Translations under genes and position numbers: made by a program | Shown: positions 8,078 to 13,994 of the stretch, piece after piece | How positions within the stretch are numbered: position 1 is the first letter of the stretch | Layout of the letters: every line of letters begins with the position of its first letter | From: a virus | Strand: one strand, 5' to 3' | Length of the DNA: 38,069 nt | Virus record (IMG/VR): IMGVR_UViG_3300044614_000834 | Coordinates: 1 to 38,069 of that record | Notes under the pieces: model-generated | Told to the model about the DNA's origin: nothing | What the model saw: only the letters and a program-made list of their open reading frames with translations | The model's database searches: none

Positions 8078-8709
8078 TCGGGTTTAAGGGCGTATAAATC
8101 CCCCCAGTCAAGTTCCGGCAGCATCGCGATGGCTTCCGCCATCCCAACCCAACCGTTTAGCCATACATTCGATTCGGCAGCGAAGCGGTACATATACCCA
8201 TCCCCAAGAAGCTGAATAGCTTCCTCGGTAACCCCGGCAAGTGATTGCAATAAGCACTTGCCGCCGTGGTATTCAATGGAAAGCCTATCAGGCTTTATAT
8301 CACCTAAAGACCGGATAACGGCAGGTTCCCCTCCTTCGCAGTCCACCTTGCAGAAGTCAAAAGGCCCGAACACAGACCAAATAGTATCTAAACGAAGGGT
8401 ATCAACTCGCCGGACTTCCACATGCCGGGAGCCCCAGCCGAATGTCTTACCGGCTTCATTGACCCAGGAAGGACTAACGCTACTGAAACGGTCATCTTGG
8501 CCAATGTGGAAAACCACACTGTCCCAGATATCACTTACGGCTACCGGCAGCACGACAGCGGCACCGGCAGCCAATATTGCATTTCTGTGTTCGGCAAGGG
8601 CTTCACAGGCCACTACCGTAGCCCCGGCCTTGGCCGCTTCAGCGGTCCAAGCCCCGGTGTTCGCACCTATGTCACAAACTAACCAACCCGGTTTCAAATC
8701 AATCAGCAT
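8065..8709 (-). CDS. FkbM-type SAM-dependent methyltransferase, 214 aa
   Basis: SAM-binding motif I is clear (VCDIGANTGAWT, residues 11-22), followed by an acidic residue at the end of strand 2 (CEA, residues 35-37). Near residues 99-108 is VRRVDTLRLD, and residues 121-128 read KVDCEGGE, the signature of the FkbM methyltransferase family (usually K.DvEGaE). Members O-methylate sugars or small molecules; the phage substrate is unknown, with capsid, fibre or host glycans as possibilities. The length is normal for a minimal FkbM domain. The start lies just after a micro-ORF on the same strand. Confidence 0.8.
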   Translation of the reverse strand: MLIDLKPGWLVCDIGANTGAWTAEAAKAGATVVACEALAEHRNAILAAGAAVVLPVAVSDIWDSVVFHIGQDDRFSSVSPSWVNEAGKTFGWGSRHVEVRRVDTLRLDTIWSVFGPFDFCKVDCEGGEPAVIRSLGDIKPDRLSIEYHGGKCLLQSLAGVTEEAIQLLGDGYMYRFAAESNVWLNGWVGMAEAIAMLPELDWGDLYALKPECIS

Positions 8710-8710
8710 G

Positions 8711-8776
8711 TTATTTACCCTTTGAGAGCGCCGCGACCAGAAAAGCCCCGACTAGAAGTTCAATAATCAGATCCAT
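8711..8776 (-). CDS. Candidate 21-aa hydrophobic microprotein
   Basis: The frame encodes a 21-residue product starting MDLIIELLVGAF, then LVAAL and a basic SKGK tail. This would be a single short membrane helix with positive C-terminal residues. The ATG is preceded by GGAG with seven bases of spacing, a better ribosome site than that of the methyltransferase gene that starts one base after its stop. It fits exactly between two genes on the same strand. It may be a small membrane protein or only a leader peptide coupling translation to the methyltransferase. There is no homology support. Confidence 0.4.
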   Translation of the reverse strand: MDLIIELLVGAFLVAALSKGK

Positions 8777-8777
8777 G

Positions 8778-9092
8778 TTAAATCTCCGTCAAAAGTTCGT
8801 AAGTAGATTCCGACGCGGCCACAATAGCCGCGTCAATCATCGCATCAAGTGCGATAGTGTCATTGGTCAGGGCAGCAGATGCCGCCGCCCCGTGAGATTG
8901 CACCAAATGCCGTATAATCCAGTCCGGACGCATCCGGCTACTTTTGTGCATGTAAGGCACTAGATGCGGTTCTACCGCATTTTGGAGCCTTTGGGCGGCT
9001 TTGTCTAGACGGTCCTGGGTCACTAGCGGCTTTAGCCGCTCTCTAACCAGGGACTCGTCGGCCATAGTTCGGTCAAATTCAATTGAGTTCAT
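8778..9092 (-). CDS. Hypothetical helical protein, 104 aa
   Basis: The product is almost entirely helical, beginning MNSIEFDRTMADESLVRERLKPLV and rich in Ala, Asp and Arg, with a central PDWIIRHLVQSHG segment. No catalytic motif, signal peptide or membrane segment is visible and no family is recognised. The start is supported by AAGGAGAGG upstream, and the upstream gene ends inside the start codon (ATGA overlap). It is one of the coupled accessory minus-strand genes. Confidence 0.6.
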   Translation of the reverse strand: MNSIEFDRTMADESLVRERLKPLVTQDRLDKAAQRLQNAVEPHLVPYMHKSSRMRPDWIIRHLVQSHGAAASAALTNDTIALDAMIDAAIVAASESTYELLTEI

Positions 9093-9325
9093 TTACGGTA
9101 GGTTCCTCTCCTTGCAATTGGGAAGTAAATCCAAGGCCGGACCTTCATTGCAGTCCGCCAATGCATCAAGCTGACGCAAAAGCAACCCGGTTGCCGGGTA
9201 GGCCAATTGAATTCCTCTAGGTCGTCATCCTTGCAGACATCGCCCCTAGTTCGTTTATATGCCATCAAGGCAGTTTCACCCTCTCGCCGGTATCGTTGAT
9301 ACCGGCATAGATCATCGTTGCTCAT
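9089..9325 (-). CDS. Hypothetical basic protein, 78 aa
   Basis: The product starts MSNDDLCRYQRYRREGETALMAYKRTRGDVCKDDD, is rich in Arg, Trp and Cys, and ends in IYFPIARRGTYRK. Its high positive charge could suit nucleic-acid binding, but no known domain is visible. A GAGGA ribosome site precedes it, and it overlaps the downstream gene by four bases. It contains a 9-bp perfect inverted repeat with a GTT loop at 9286-9306. Confidence 0.5.
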   Translation of the reverse strand: MSNDDLCRYQRYRREGETALMAYKRTRGDVCKDDDLEEFNWPTRQPGCFCVSLMHWRTAMKVRPWIYFPIARRGTYRK

Positions 9326-9327
9326 TT

Positions 9328-9492
9328 TTACATCCTCGCAACGATTCCACCGATCACGAAGCCGACCAAGCCGGCTATCAGTGCGGTGTAGTAGGTTAGA
9401 CGGCGGATGCCGTCTACGGAATACCGGCGTTCGGAAGCGGCGTAGCCGCTTAGGTAGGCCGATTGTTCGATATCATCAATTGGGGTATTCAT
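9328..9492 (-). CDS. Small single-pass membrane protein, 54 aa
   Basis: This gene is shorter than usual ORF cut-offs but fits precisely, with its start inside the upstream stop (ATGA) and its stop two bases before the next ATG. The first 33 residues are polar (MNTPIDDIEQSAYLSGYAAS...). The last 21 form one clear membrane helix (TALIAGLVGFVIGGIVA). A cytosolic N-terminus with a C-terminal anchor is the likely topology. The role is unknown; such proteins in phage accessory regions can act in superinfection exclusion or lysis control. Confidence 0.6.
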   Translation of the reverse strand: MNTPIDDIEQSAYLSGYAASERRYSVDGIRRLTYYTALIAGLVGFVIGGIVARM

Positions 9493-9770
9493 GTAAAGTC
9501 CGCCGCGTAACAGTAGTAATTGAGAATGGCTTTCGACAATCCGCGAATGGATCGTTTATTGGTCACCGCGACCAAACTTTGACCGTTGTATACGGTCCCG
9601 TGAAACTGGGCACAAGCTGACTCTGGCGAATCGGCTTCGACGATCAATACTAGGCTGAAGCGGTTCGCTTCGAAGCTGTTTTTAGGATTCGGGGATGCGG
9701 AACGCATCGATTGGTTGGCGGCATTCCATCCGGTACGGATGACGTAATAAGTTTTGAGTGGTTTCGGCAT
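9489..9770 (-). CDS. Hypothetical protein, 93 aa
   Basis: The product is MPKPLKTYYVIRTGWNAANQS, then a FSLVLIVEADSPESACAQFHGTVYNGQSLVAVTNKRSI core and a helical end. A strand followed by VEADSPEsAc.q is reminiscent of short alpha/beta phage proteins in which A.s.eeA leads a helix, but I cannot assign a family. The end is coupled to the next gene by an ATGA overlap. The ribosome site is weak. Confidence 0.55.
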   Translation of the reverse strand: MPKPLKTYYVIRTGWNAANQSMRSASPNPKNSFEANRFSLVLIVEADSPESACAQFHGTVYNGQSLVAVTNKRSIRGLSKAILNYYCYAADFT

Positions 9771-9773
9771 GGG

Positions 9774-10022
9774 TTAAAACCTAACTTTGTGTAAAGAATC
9801 CAAATTGACTTCAAGCCGTTTGCCGTCAATCTCTTGACGACCGCGAATACCAGCATCGTTCGAGCAATTGCACCCGGCGATACCGCACAAAGTACGCTTG
9901 GCTTTCTTGATTTGGTTGGCGTTAGGATACGCCACGGCAGTATGGTAGATATGGCTGAGGACTTCGCAGCGTAGGTTTACGCTGGTATTGTGGAAATCGT
10001 TGGTAAGGGTTATCAGTCTCAT
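9774..10022 (-). CDS. Hypothetical protein, 82 aa
   Basis: I use the ATG at 10022, which overlaps the upstream stop by four bases; the longer frame upstream is a shadow of the neighbouring gene. The product, MRLITLTNDFHNTSVNLRCE then a HTAVAYPNANQIKKAKRTLCGIAGCNCSND segment, resembles a small phage protein pattern (vtL.NdFH.t...vr......ls..q...a...LCG...C.Cs), possibly with a metal-binding Cys cluster (CGIAGCNC). No function is assigned. Confidence 0.6.
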   Translation of the reverse strand: MRLITLTNDFHNTSVNLRCEVLSHIYHTAVAYPNANQIKKAKRTLCGIAGCNCSNDAGIRGRQEIDGKRLEVNLDSLHKVRF

Positions 10023-10249
10023 GTTGTGATTGCTTTCATTGTGAGTTTTGGCCAATACTTGGCAGGAAGTACGATGGACTTGAATTGAAACCCGCCGCCA
10101 TAGGCTAGCCGGTATTCGTCCACAAGATAGTTTTTCTCTGTTCTGTCTTTTGCGTAGTCGCAATGATCCCAACTAGCGGCACCATATTGACGGCAAAGGA
10201 TCTGGAACTTGTATCCGCTTTGCGGATCGTAAGCTAGCGGTCGAGTCAT
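10019..10249 (-). CDS. Hypothetical protein, 76 aa
   Basis: The start is placed at ATG 10249 because GGAG lies nine bases upstream; a TTG at 10264 would precede that site. The product is MTRPLAYDPQSGYKFQILCRQYGAASWDHCDYAKDRTEKNYLVDEYRLAYGGGFQFKSI..., a compact alpha/beta sequence whose YLVDEYRLAYGGGF...I.LP segment recalls small phage or plasmid host-takeover proteins. I do not recognise a named family. It overlaps the next gene by four bases. Confidence 0.6.
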   Translation of the reverse strand: MTRPLAYDPQSGYKFQILCRQYGAASWDHCDYAKDRTEKNYLVDEYRLAYGGGFQFKSIVLPAKYWPKLTMKAITT

Positions 10250-10294
10250 TTCAATAATCTCCAAAAGGTGGGTAAGGTAAAACGGTAACCGGGA

Positions 10295-10320
10295 CCGGCT
10301 AGCCGGACAGAGCTAGCCGG
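10295..10320 (-). other. Strong intergenic hairpin between two minus-strand genes
   Basis: CCGGCTAGC and its exact complement GCTAGCCGG form a 9-bp stem around an 8-nt loop. It lies 14 bases after the stop of the gene starting at 10598 and upstream of the gene starting at 10249. On the minus strand there is no immediate T-run (TTTT appears 14 bases further on), so it is more likely an RNA-stabilising or processing hairpin than an efficient terminator. Confidence 0.5.
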
Positions 10321-10334
10321 GTATCGGGTATCGT

Positions 10335-10598
10335 CTAGACGGTTGCCGGTTGCTCTACGATTGAATTCGCAAAGCAAAAGACGTATCCTTTTTCAGTTCC
10401 GCCGTATCGCATATCGGTCAAATCCCAAGCCAAATTGTGTTTGGCTACCAATGCCTTGACGGCTTCAAAGTGAACTAGCTCGTGCGAAAGTTCGTGCGGG
10501 TACGAGATCGTCACCGAAAAGCCAGAATCGGTCCAAGCCTTGATGCGAGAGCCCCGTGTATTCGTTGGCGGCAAATACTTTGTCTGAATAGCAATCAT
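10335..10598 (-). CDS. Conserved small phage/plasmid-type protein, 87 aa
   Basis: The start at ATG 10598 follows TTGGAG at a good distance; the longer frame lacks a site. The product begins MIAIQTKYLPPTNTRGSRIKAWTDSGFSVTISYPHEL, continues with a helix (VHFEAVKALVAKHNLAW) and ends in GGTEKGYVFCFANS. I recognise the MIAIQTKYLPaTNtRGsRIkA opening from many phage and plasmid accessory regions, where it is annotated as hypothetical. It appears to be a small alpha/beta protein of unknown role. Confidence 0.65.
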   Translation of the reverse strand: MIAIQTKYLPPTNTRGSRIKAWTDSGFSVTISYPHELSHELVHFEAVKALVAKHNLAWDLTDMRYGGTEKGYVFCFANSIVEQPATV

Positions 10599-10614
10599 TT
10601 TCAATCTCCAAGTG

Positions 10615-10731
10615 TTAGTAGTAAACAGTCCAAAATCCGTTGAAGAAAATATCAACGGATTCAATTCCGTCAAGGTCACTTAAATTAGGCGTGATTTTCC
10701 ATTGTCCGTCAATCCATCCACGGTATAGCAT
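10615..10731 (-). CDS. Candidate small protein, 38 aa
   Basis: The frame encodes MLYRGWIDGQWKITPNLSDLDG followed by IESVDIFFNGFWTVYY. It resembles a small folded fragment with alternating strands and aromatic residues. The ATG is preceded by AAAGGA about nine bases upstream, and the stop lies 16 bases before the next start, matching the compact spacing of the block. No family is recognised. Confidence 0.5.
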   Translation of the reverse strand: MLYRGWIDGQWKITPNLSDLDGIESVDIFFNGFWTVYY

Positions 10732-10783
10732 GATTCGCAATCCTTTGCGGGTTATCTCGTTAAATCGTCAATTTGGGCCATTA

Positions 10784-10838
10784 GACGCGTTCCGCGTCCA
10801 ACTGGTATGGTTATAGCTATTCGGACGCGGAACGCGTC
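10784..10838. repeat. Pair of inverted short hairpins between minus-strand genes
   Basis: Positions 10784-10798 are GACGCG-TTC-CGCGTC, and 10824-10838 are GACGCG-GAA-CGCGTC. The two are reverse complements of each other, so they could also pair together into a longer hairpin. They directly follow the stop codon of the gene at 10838-11092 and precede the 38-aa gene. They belong to the dispersed 3-nt-loop hairpins seen across the window. Confidence 0.6.
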
Positions 10839-11092
10839 TACGGGGCTGTTTTGGAGGTTTGGAGGGCTTTTAAGTCCCCGCACTCGGCAGCATGGCAGAA
10901 ACAATCGGAAAATTGTCGCATTGCGTCGGCTAGATCGGTAGCCGGTAGCGTTTGTAGGCAGTAGTGAACGGCGTAGCCGTTCCGGGATTTGGTGACATAT
11001 AGCCGGATCTCGTCAACACGAAGTAGGATTGTGCCTACAATCTTGACTTCTTGTTGGATGCCTTGCCAATCGCGGTAGTTGTATCGGTACAT
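10838..11092 (-). CDS. Hypothetical protein, 84 aa
   Basis: The start has an excellent ribosome site (AAGGAGATACC then ATG). The product, MYRYNYRDWQGIQQEVKIVGTILLRVDEIRLYVTKSRNGYAVHYCLQTLPATDLADAMRQFSDCFCHAAECG..., appears alpha/beta, with strand-strand-helix and several Cys/His residues near the end (CFCHAAEC) that could bind metal. No known family is recognised. A 7-bp inverted repeat with a GTA loop (10966-10982) lies inside the gene. Confidence 0.6.
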   Translation of the reverse strand: MYRYNYRDWQGIQQEVKIVGTILLRVDEIRLYVTKSRNGYAVHYCLQTLPATDLADAMRQFSDCFCHAAECGDLKALQTSKTAP

Positions 11093-11129
11093 GGTATCTC
11101 CTTAGCGTAAAACGAGTGGGTAGGCAAAA

Positions 11130-11399
11130 CTACACAATCCAATCGGCATATGCGCCAACGCATCCATCCCGCCAACAATAATCGGAGCCCGCCCAACTAT
11201 CGACGGGCATTCCTTGGATTCCAAGGGCTTTCTTGATTCGTCGGCTTACGGTTTTATCGCTTGCGGTTGTAGGCACTACAACCGTGCGACGGCGCACCCA
11301 ACTACAATTGGCTGACCAGCCACATTCATCCCGCCATAGGTCCATGCATTCGGCACGAATGAAGGCAATCGGGGTACTTTGTTCGCAGATCATTATCAT
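11130..11399 (-). CDS. Hypothetical Trp/Cys-rich protein, 89 aa
   Basis: The product is MIMICEQSTPIAFIRAECMDLWRDECGWSANCSWVRRRTVVVPTTASDKTVSRRIKKALGIQGMPVDSWAGSDYCWRDGCVGAYADWIV, shown here by its leading motifs only in meaning: Cys and Trp in the first and last thirds flank a basic middle (TVSRRIKKALGI). No family is recognised. The GGAG ribosome site lies in the palindrome CTCCAATTGGAG (11408-11419), and a strong minus-strand terminator lies just upstream, so expression may be controlled by read-through or by a promoter I cannot locate. It is the first gene of the block. Confidence 0.55.
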   Translation of the reverse strand: MIMICEQSTPIAFIRAECMDLWRDECGWSANCSWVRRRTVVVPTTASDKTVSRRIKKALGIQGMPVDSWAGSDYCWRDGCVGAYADWIV

Positions 11400-11424
11400 G
11401 TTGATTCTCCAATTGGAGGAAACA

Positions 11425-11450
11425 AAAAAGGGAGCCTACGATAGGCTTCC
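11425..11450 (-). terminator. Intrinsic terminator (minus strand) just upstream of the accessory block
   Basis: Read on the minus strand, a 7-bp stem (GGA-GCCT pairing with AGGC-TCC, with one bulged T) is followed by CTTTTTT. This is a classical Rho-independent terminator. It lies only about 25 bases before the ATG of the first accessory gene (11399) and downstream, on this strand, of a long region with no protein gene. That implies either a non-coding transcript ending here or an attenuator for the block. Confidence 0.7.
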
Positions 11451-12340
11451 TTGAAACCGACAATCTAGCATTGCACTAGAAAGGAGCTATCTAGACTGAA
11501 TCAGGTTAACTATTCCTTATCGTCTAGATTCTCGTATCGGTGGGTTTGTTTGTATTTCGTAGTCTCTATTCCTATCGCCCATTCTGGGTTAGCAAACTGC
11601 TAGCAATTCCTAGTTGCTAGCCATTACTTTGTTTGCCGTCATTTCATTCATTCGATAGTTGGAGTCTTTTTCGCGGACTCCACAATATTTCCCCTATAGC
11701 TCTATTATGGTGACATTGCGATAGATATCGGTAGTTCCCTGAGAAGGGTTTGCGTATCTATCGCCCACAATCGCTAACTAGGTTATCCGTTCCCAAAATA
11801 CGGCAGAACGAACAACCGAGAAACTATTGTTTCGCGACTAACGGCATTGGACTACTTTTCAGGGTAATCCTATCGACCATGCCGATAGATTAGACGGTAT
11901 TGCTATCCGTCATTCCCCAACCAGTATATGGGGATTAGTGGCTATCCAAATTGTCAAAGAACGGACGAAATACCTAAAGCAATCTACCCATGAAGGATAT
12001 CGAACTCGCTGGGGGTGTTTCCCATGCAAGGGGCTATCGGTATTTCAAGGAAGGGGGACTAGCCCTATACGGTGCTACCAGTCGAAAGCGACTCCTATAA
12101 CGAGTATCGGTACTATCGGGATCAGGAAACCGCTTCCCGCATCAGACAGCCTTTAGCCTCTTCGGCGTCTCCGACGCCACCGGTTCCCCCTGCCCTAAGG
12201 CCTGGTTTCCCGTCAGCGATTCCTTTCGCCACTACCATCTTAGTTCGGCAACTAGCCAAGACAAGTCCAACTATCTTCCAAAAAACGCCAAGAATTACCA
12301 AAATAGGGCTCTAGACCAACAAAAACGCGGGGAATAAAAC
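11425..12340 (-). ncRNA. Candidate large structured non-coding RNA (limits and strand uncertain)
   Basis: This stretch of about 0.9 kb has no plausible protein gene but is packed with perfect inverted repeats: 11464-11480 (5 bp), 11489-11496 with 11522-11529 (8 bp), 11599-11621 (8 bp), 11660-11682 (7 bp), 11718-11726 with 11756-11764 (9 bp), 11870-11888 (6 bp), 11914-11934 (6 bp), 12031-12036 with 12060-12065 (6 bp) and 12164-12178 (6 bp). It ends, on the minus strand, in the terminator at 11425-11450. Large phage RNAs such as GOLLD and ROOL have similar size and context, but I cannot match their consensus. The 5' end is a guess and no promoter is clear. Confidence 0.4.
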
Positions 12341-12418
12341 TTCTAAGAAAACCAGAAACCGGAAACCAGCTTTCCCCACTGGACACTTAGTTTTTGCGAA
12401 AGGGCTAAGAGGCCGAAA

Positions 12419-12449
12419 TCGTAAGTCCTTATAGCATAAGGACTTACGA
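12419..12449. other. Perfect 14-bp inverted repeat with 3-nt loop
   Basis: TCGTAAGTCCTTAT and its exact complement flank an AGC loop. There is no T-run on either side (AAAA follows on plus, TTTCGG on minus), so an intrinsic terminator is unlikely. A protein-binding dyad, a cruciform or a replication-related structure fits better. It lies between the hairpin-dense region and the iterons. Confidence 0.7.
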
Positions 12450-12487
12450 AAAACGAGAAATAAAATAACCGGTCAAGGGGTAGCCTA

Positions 12488-12630
12488 GGCCTGCCCAGCA
12501 GGCCATAGGCAGCAAGGGCCTGCCCAGCAGGCCATAGGCAGCAAGGGCCTGCCCAGCAGGCCATAGGCAGCAAGGGCCTGCCCAGCAGGCCTAGGCATAG
12601 AGGGCCTGCATAGCAGGCCTAGGCAGCAAG
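12488..12630. repeat. Five tandem 28-29 bp iterons, each with a 7-bp palindrome
   Basis: Units begin at 12488, 12517, 12546, 12575 and 12603. Each contains GGCCTGC-NNN-GCAGGCC (loop CCA in four units, ATA in the last) followed by a taggcagcaag-like spacer. The first three are identical; the last two are 28 bp and diverge mainly in the spacer. The changed loop in the last unit keeps the stem intact. There are no unique spacers, so this is not CRISPR. Tandem palindromic iterons next to AT-rich DNA suggest an origin or partition/packaging site; that is inference. Confidence 0.75.
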
Positions 12631-12754
12631 GGCAGCCGGTAACCGAACATAACAAACATTATCGGACGAAGCCTAGGGAATAGGCGTTAAGGTGCAAGGG
12701 AGTTAGGCAGATGCTGCATTCGTAGGCAAGGGGGGTCACATTAGCCTTGCTACT

Positions 12755-13189
12755 ATCCGGCTTGCCGGATGGGCGGATGGTTCAGACCCCCTAATATTTT
12801 TATCAAAATATTAGAAATACCGGCTTCCGGGACCGCTTCGCGGTCAATGCACCGGAATACCGGCTTTCTGGGACGGCTCCGCCGTCGAGTATCCGGACAT
12901 TTGCGGACATTATCCGGCCACCGGTAATTCGAAAACCCCTGCATTTATAGCCCTACGCCTGAGTATCCGGACATTACCGGACATACTGCGTGGCTCGTCT
13001 GCCATCCACAAACCTATTACCGACTCGTTTGAAGCCGAATACGAGTCACAAATGTCCAGTTTTAGGCTTTACGGTGTAGAGTTTTCCATTATTTTTTATA
13101 TTTATGAAAAATGAAAAGTGCCGAAATTGCAGGGATTATCACTCCCCGCTCCTATGTCCGGTAGCCTTAAAACGCATTCTGCGTTAAGG
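12755..13189. promoter_or_regulatory. Candidate origin/control region: CCGGACAT octamers and hairpins
   Basis: CCGGACAT occurs at 12893, 12967 and 12977, as GCGGACAT at 12903, and inverted at 13154-13161. Two 24-bp direct repeats beginning GAGTATCCGGACATT (12887-12910 and 12961-12984) differ at two positions. The same stretch has an AT-rich perfect hairpin (12791-12814), GC hairpins with TTC or TCC loops (12831-12845, 12872-12886), a CCTT..AACGCA-TTC-TGCGTT..AAGG hairpin (13165-13189), and an AT-rich tract (13081-13115). The combination suits protein-binding sites at an origin or a switch region. Confidence 0.4.
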
Positions 13190-13215
13190 CGAAAAGTACG
13201 CCGTAATTAGAATAC

Positions 13216-13244
13216 TTGCATCAGTCGCCGGCAGTAGTTATCAT
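13216..13244 (+). promoter_or_regulatory. Candidate promoter for a leaderless methyltransferase mRNA
   Basis: TTGCAT (13216-13221), a 17-bp spacer and TATCAT (13239-13244) place the likely transcription start about seven bases later, on or next to the A of the ATG at 13251. No Shine-Dalgarno precedes this gene, consistent with a leaderless transcript. The -35 match is only partial. Confidence 0.4.
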
Positions 13245-13250
13245 AATGCT

Positions 13251-13994
13251 ATGAGCACTTCAATCAGCGACTATACGGCTTTCAAGCAGGCGTGCTTGAC
13301 TGCGGACCTGAATACCTTTAAGCGGCACCCGGATATCGTTCCGATATTCGAGCATACGTCTGCCGAGCAAGGAGAAGCTTATCTGAGGATCATTACGCTC
13401 CAGCATAGCTACCTCCATTTGCATCTACGGTTAGGTAGGTTCACGGCGAATGATGAGATTGGCGGAGCCAATCGCTGTATCACCCTCAAGGATGGCCCTA
13501 GCGTGAGCCCTAGCACGCTCCGATACGTCAAGGTACTAGGAGACTTGATCGGTGCAGGGATGTCGTCAGGAGACGCTATAGTAGAGATTGGAGGGGGTTA
13601 TGGCGGCCAAGCATTGGTAACCCGCACGATGCGATCCTGGCAGAGTTATACCATCTTTGATTTACCAGAAGTTCAATCGCTCCAGGAGCGATACTTGCGA
13701 GAGCACGACTTGACGGTAGAACATGGAGAATTGTTTACCGGCAGCCGGGTTGCCAATTGGGACTTCTGCCTTAGCAACTATGCATTCTCCGAATGCAATA
13801 AGAAGATGCAGGATTGGTACTTGGAGAATGTAATCCTGAAGTCGAAGAAGGGTTACATGACCTGTAACTTCATCAGTAGCCAGTTTGGGGTCGATAGCTA
13901 CTCCCAGGAGGAGCTACTTTCCCTTATCCCGAATTCTTGGCTAGAAGCGGAGAATCCGCTAACGAGCCCCGCTAACGTCGTCATCCGTTGGTAG
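13251..13994 (+). CDS. Putative sugar O-methyltransferase (NanM-like), 247 aa
   Basis: The SAM-binding motif reads VEIGGGYGGQA (residues 111-121), followed by a FDLPEVQSLQERYL segment (136-149) and SNYAFSE (175-181). These are hallmarks of the putative sugar O-methyltransferase family often annotated methyltran_NanM, found in glycan-biosynthesis clusters. The N-terminal 100 residues are helical as in that family. The substrate is unknown: a host surface glycan, or sugars on the virion. No Shine-Dalgarno is visible and the gene may be leaderless. It overlaps the next minus-strand gene tail to tail by 36 bp. Confidence 0.75.
   Translation: MSTSISDYTAFKQACLTADLNTFKRHPDIVPIFEHTSAEQGEAYLRIITLQHSYLHLHLRLGRFTANDEIGGANRCITLKDGPSVSPSTLRYVKVLGDLIGAGMSSGDAIVEIGGGYGGQALVTRTMRSWQSYTIFDLPEVQSLQERYLREHDLTVEHGELFTGSRVANWDFCLSNYAFSECNKKMQDWYLENVILKSKKGYMTCNFISSQFGVDSYSQEELLSLIPNSWLEAENPLTSPANVVIRW

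Noticed and set aside
11938-12314. Plus-strand reading frames of 72 and 80 codons in the non-coding region
   Set aside because: They overlap each other, lack ribosome sites, have unprotein-like composition and cross the perfect hairpins.
12343-12573. Minus-strand 76-codon frame
   Set aside because: Its N-terminal half is a translation of the iterons; it has no ribosome site or recognisable domain.
12488-12630. CRISPR array
   Set aside because: The repeats are directly tandem without unique spacers and there are no cas genes.
12753-12944. Minus-strand 63-codon frame
   Set aside because: It is made largely from the short hairpins and octamers and has no ribosome site.
11400-13250. tRNA genes
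   Set aside because: No cloverleaf with a recognisable T-loop (GGTTCGAATCC-like) was found by eye in this gap; a tRNAscan run would settle it.
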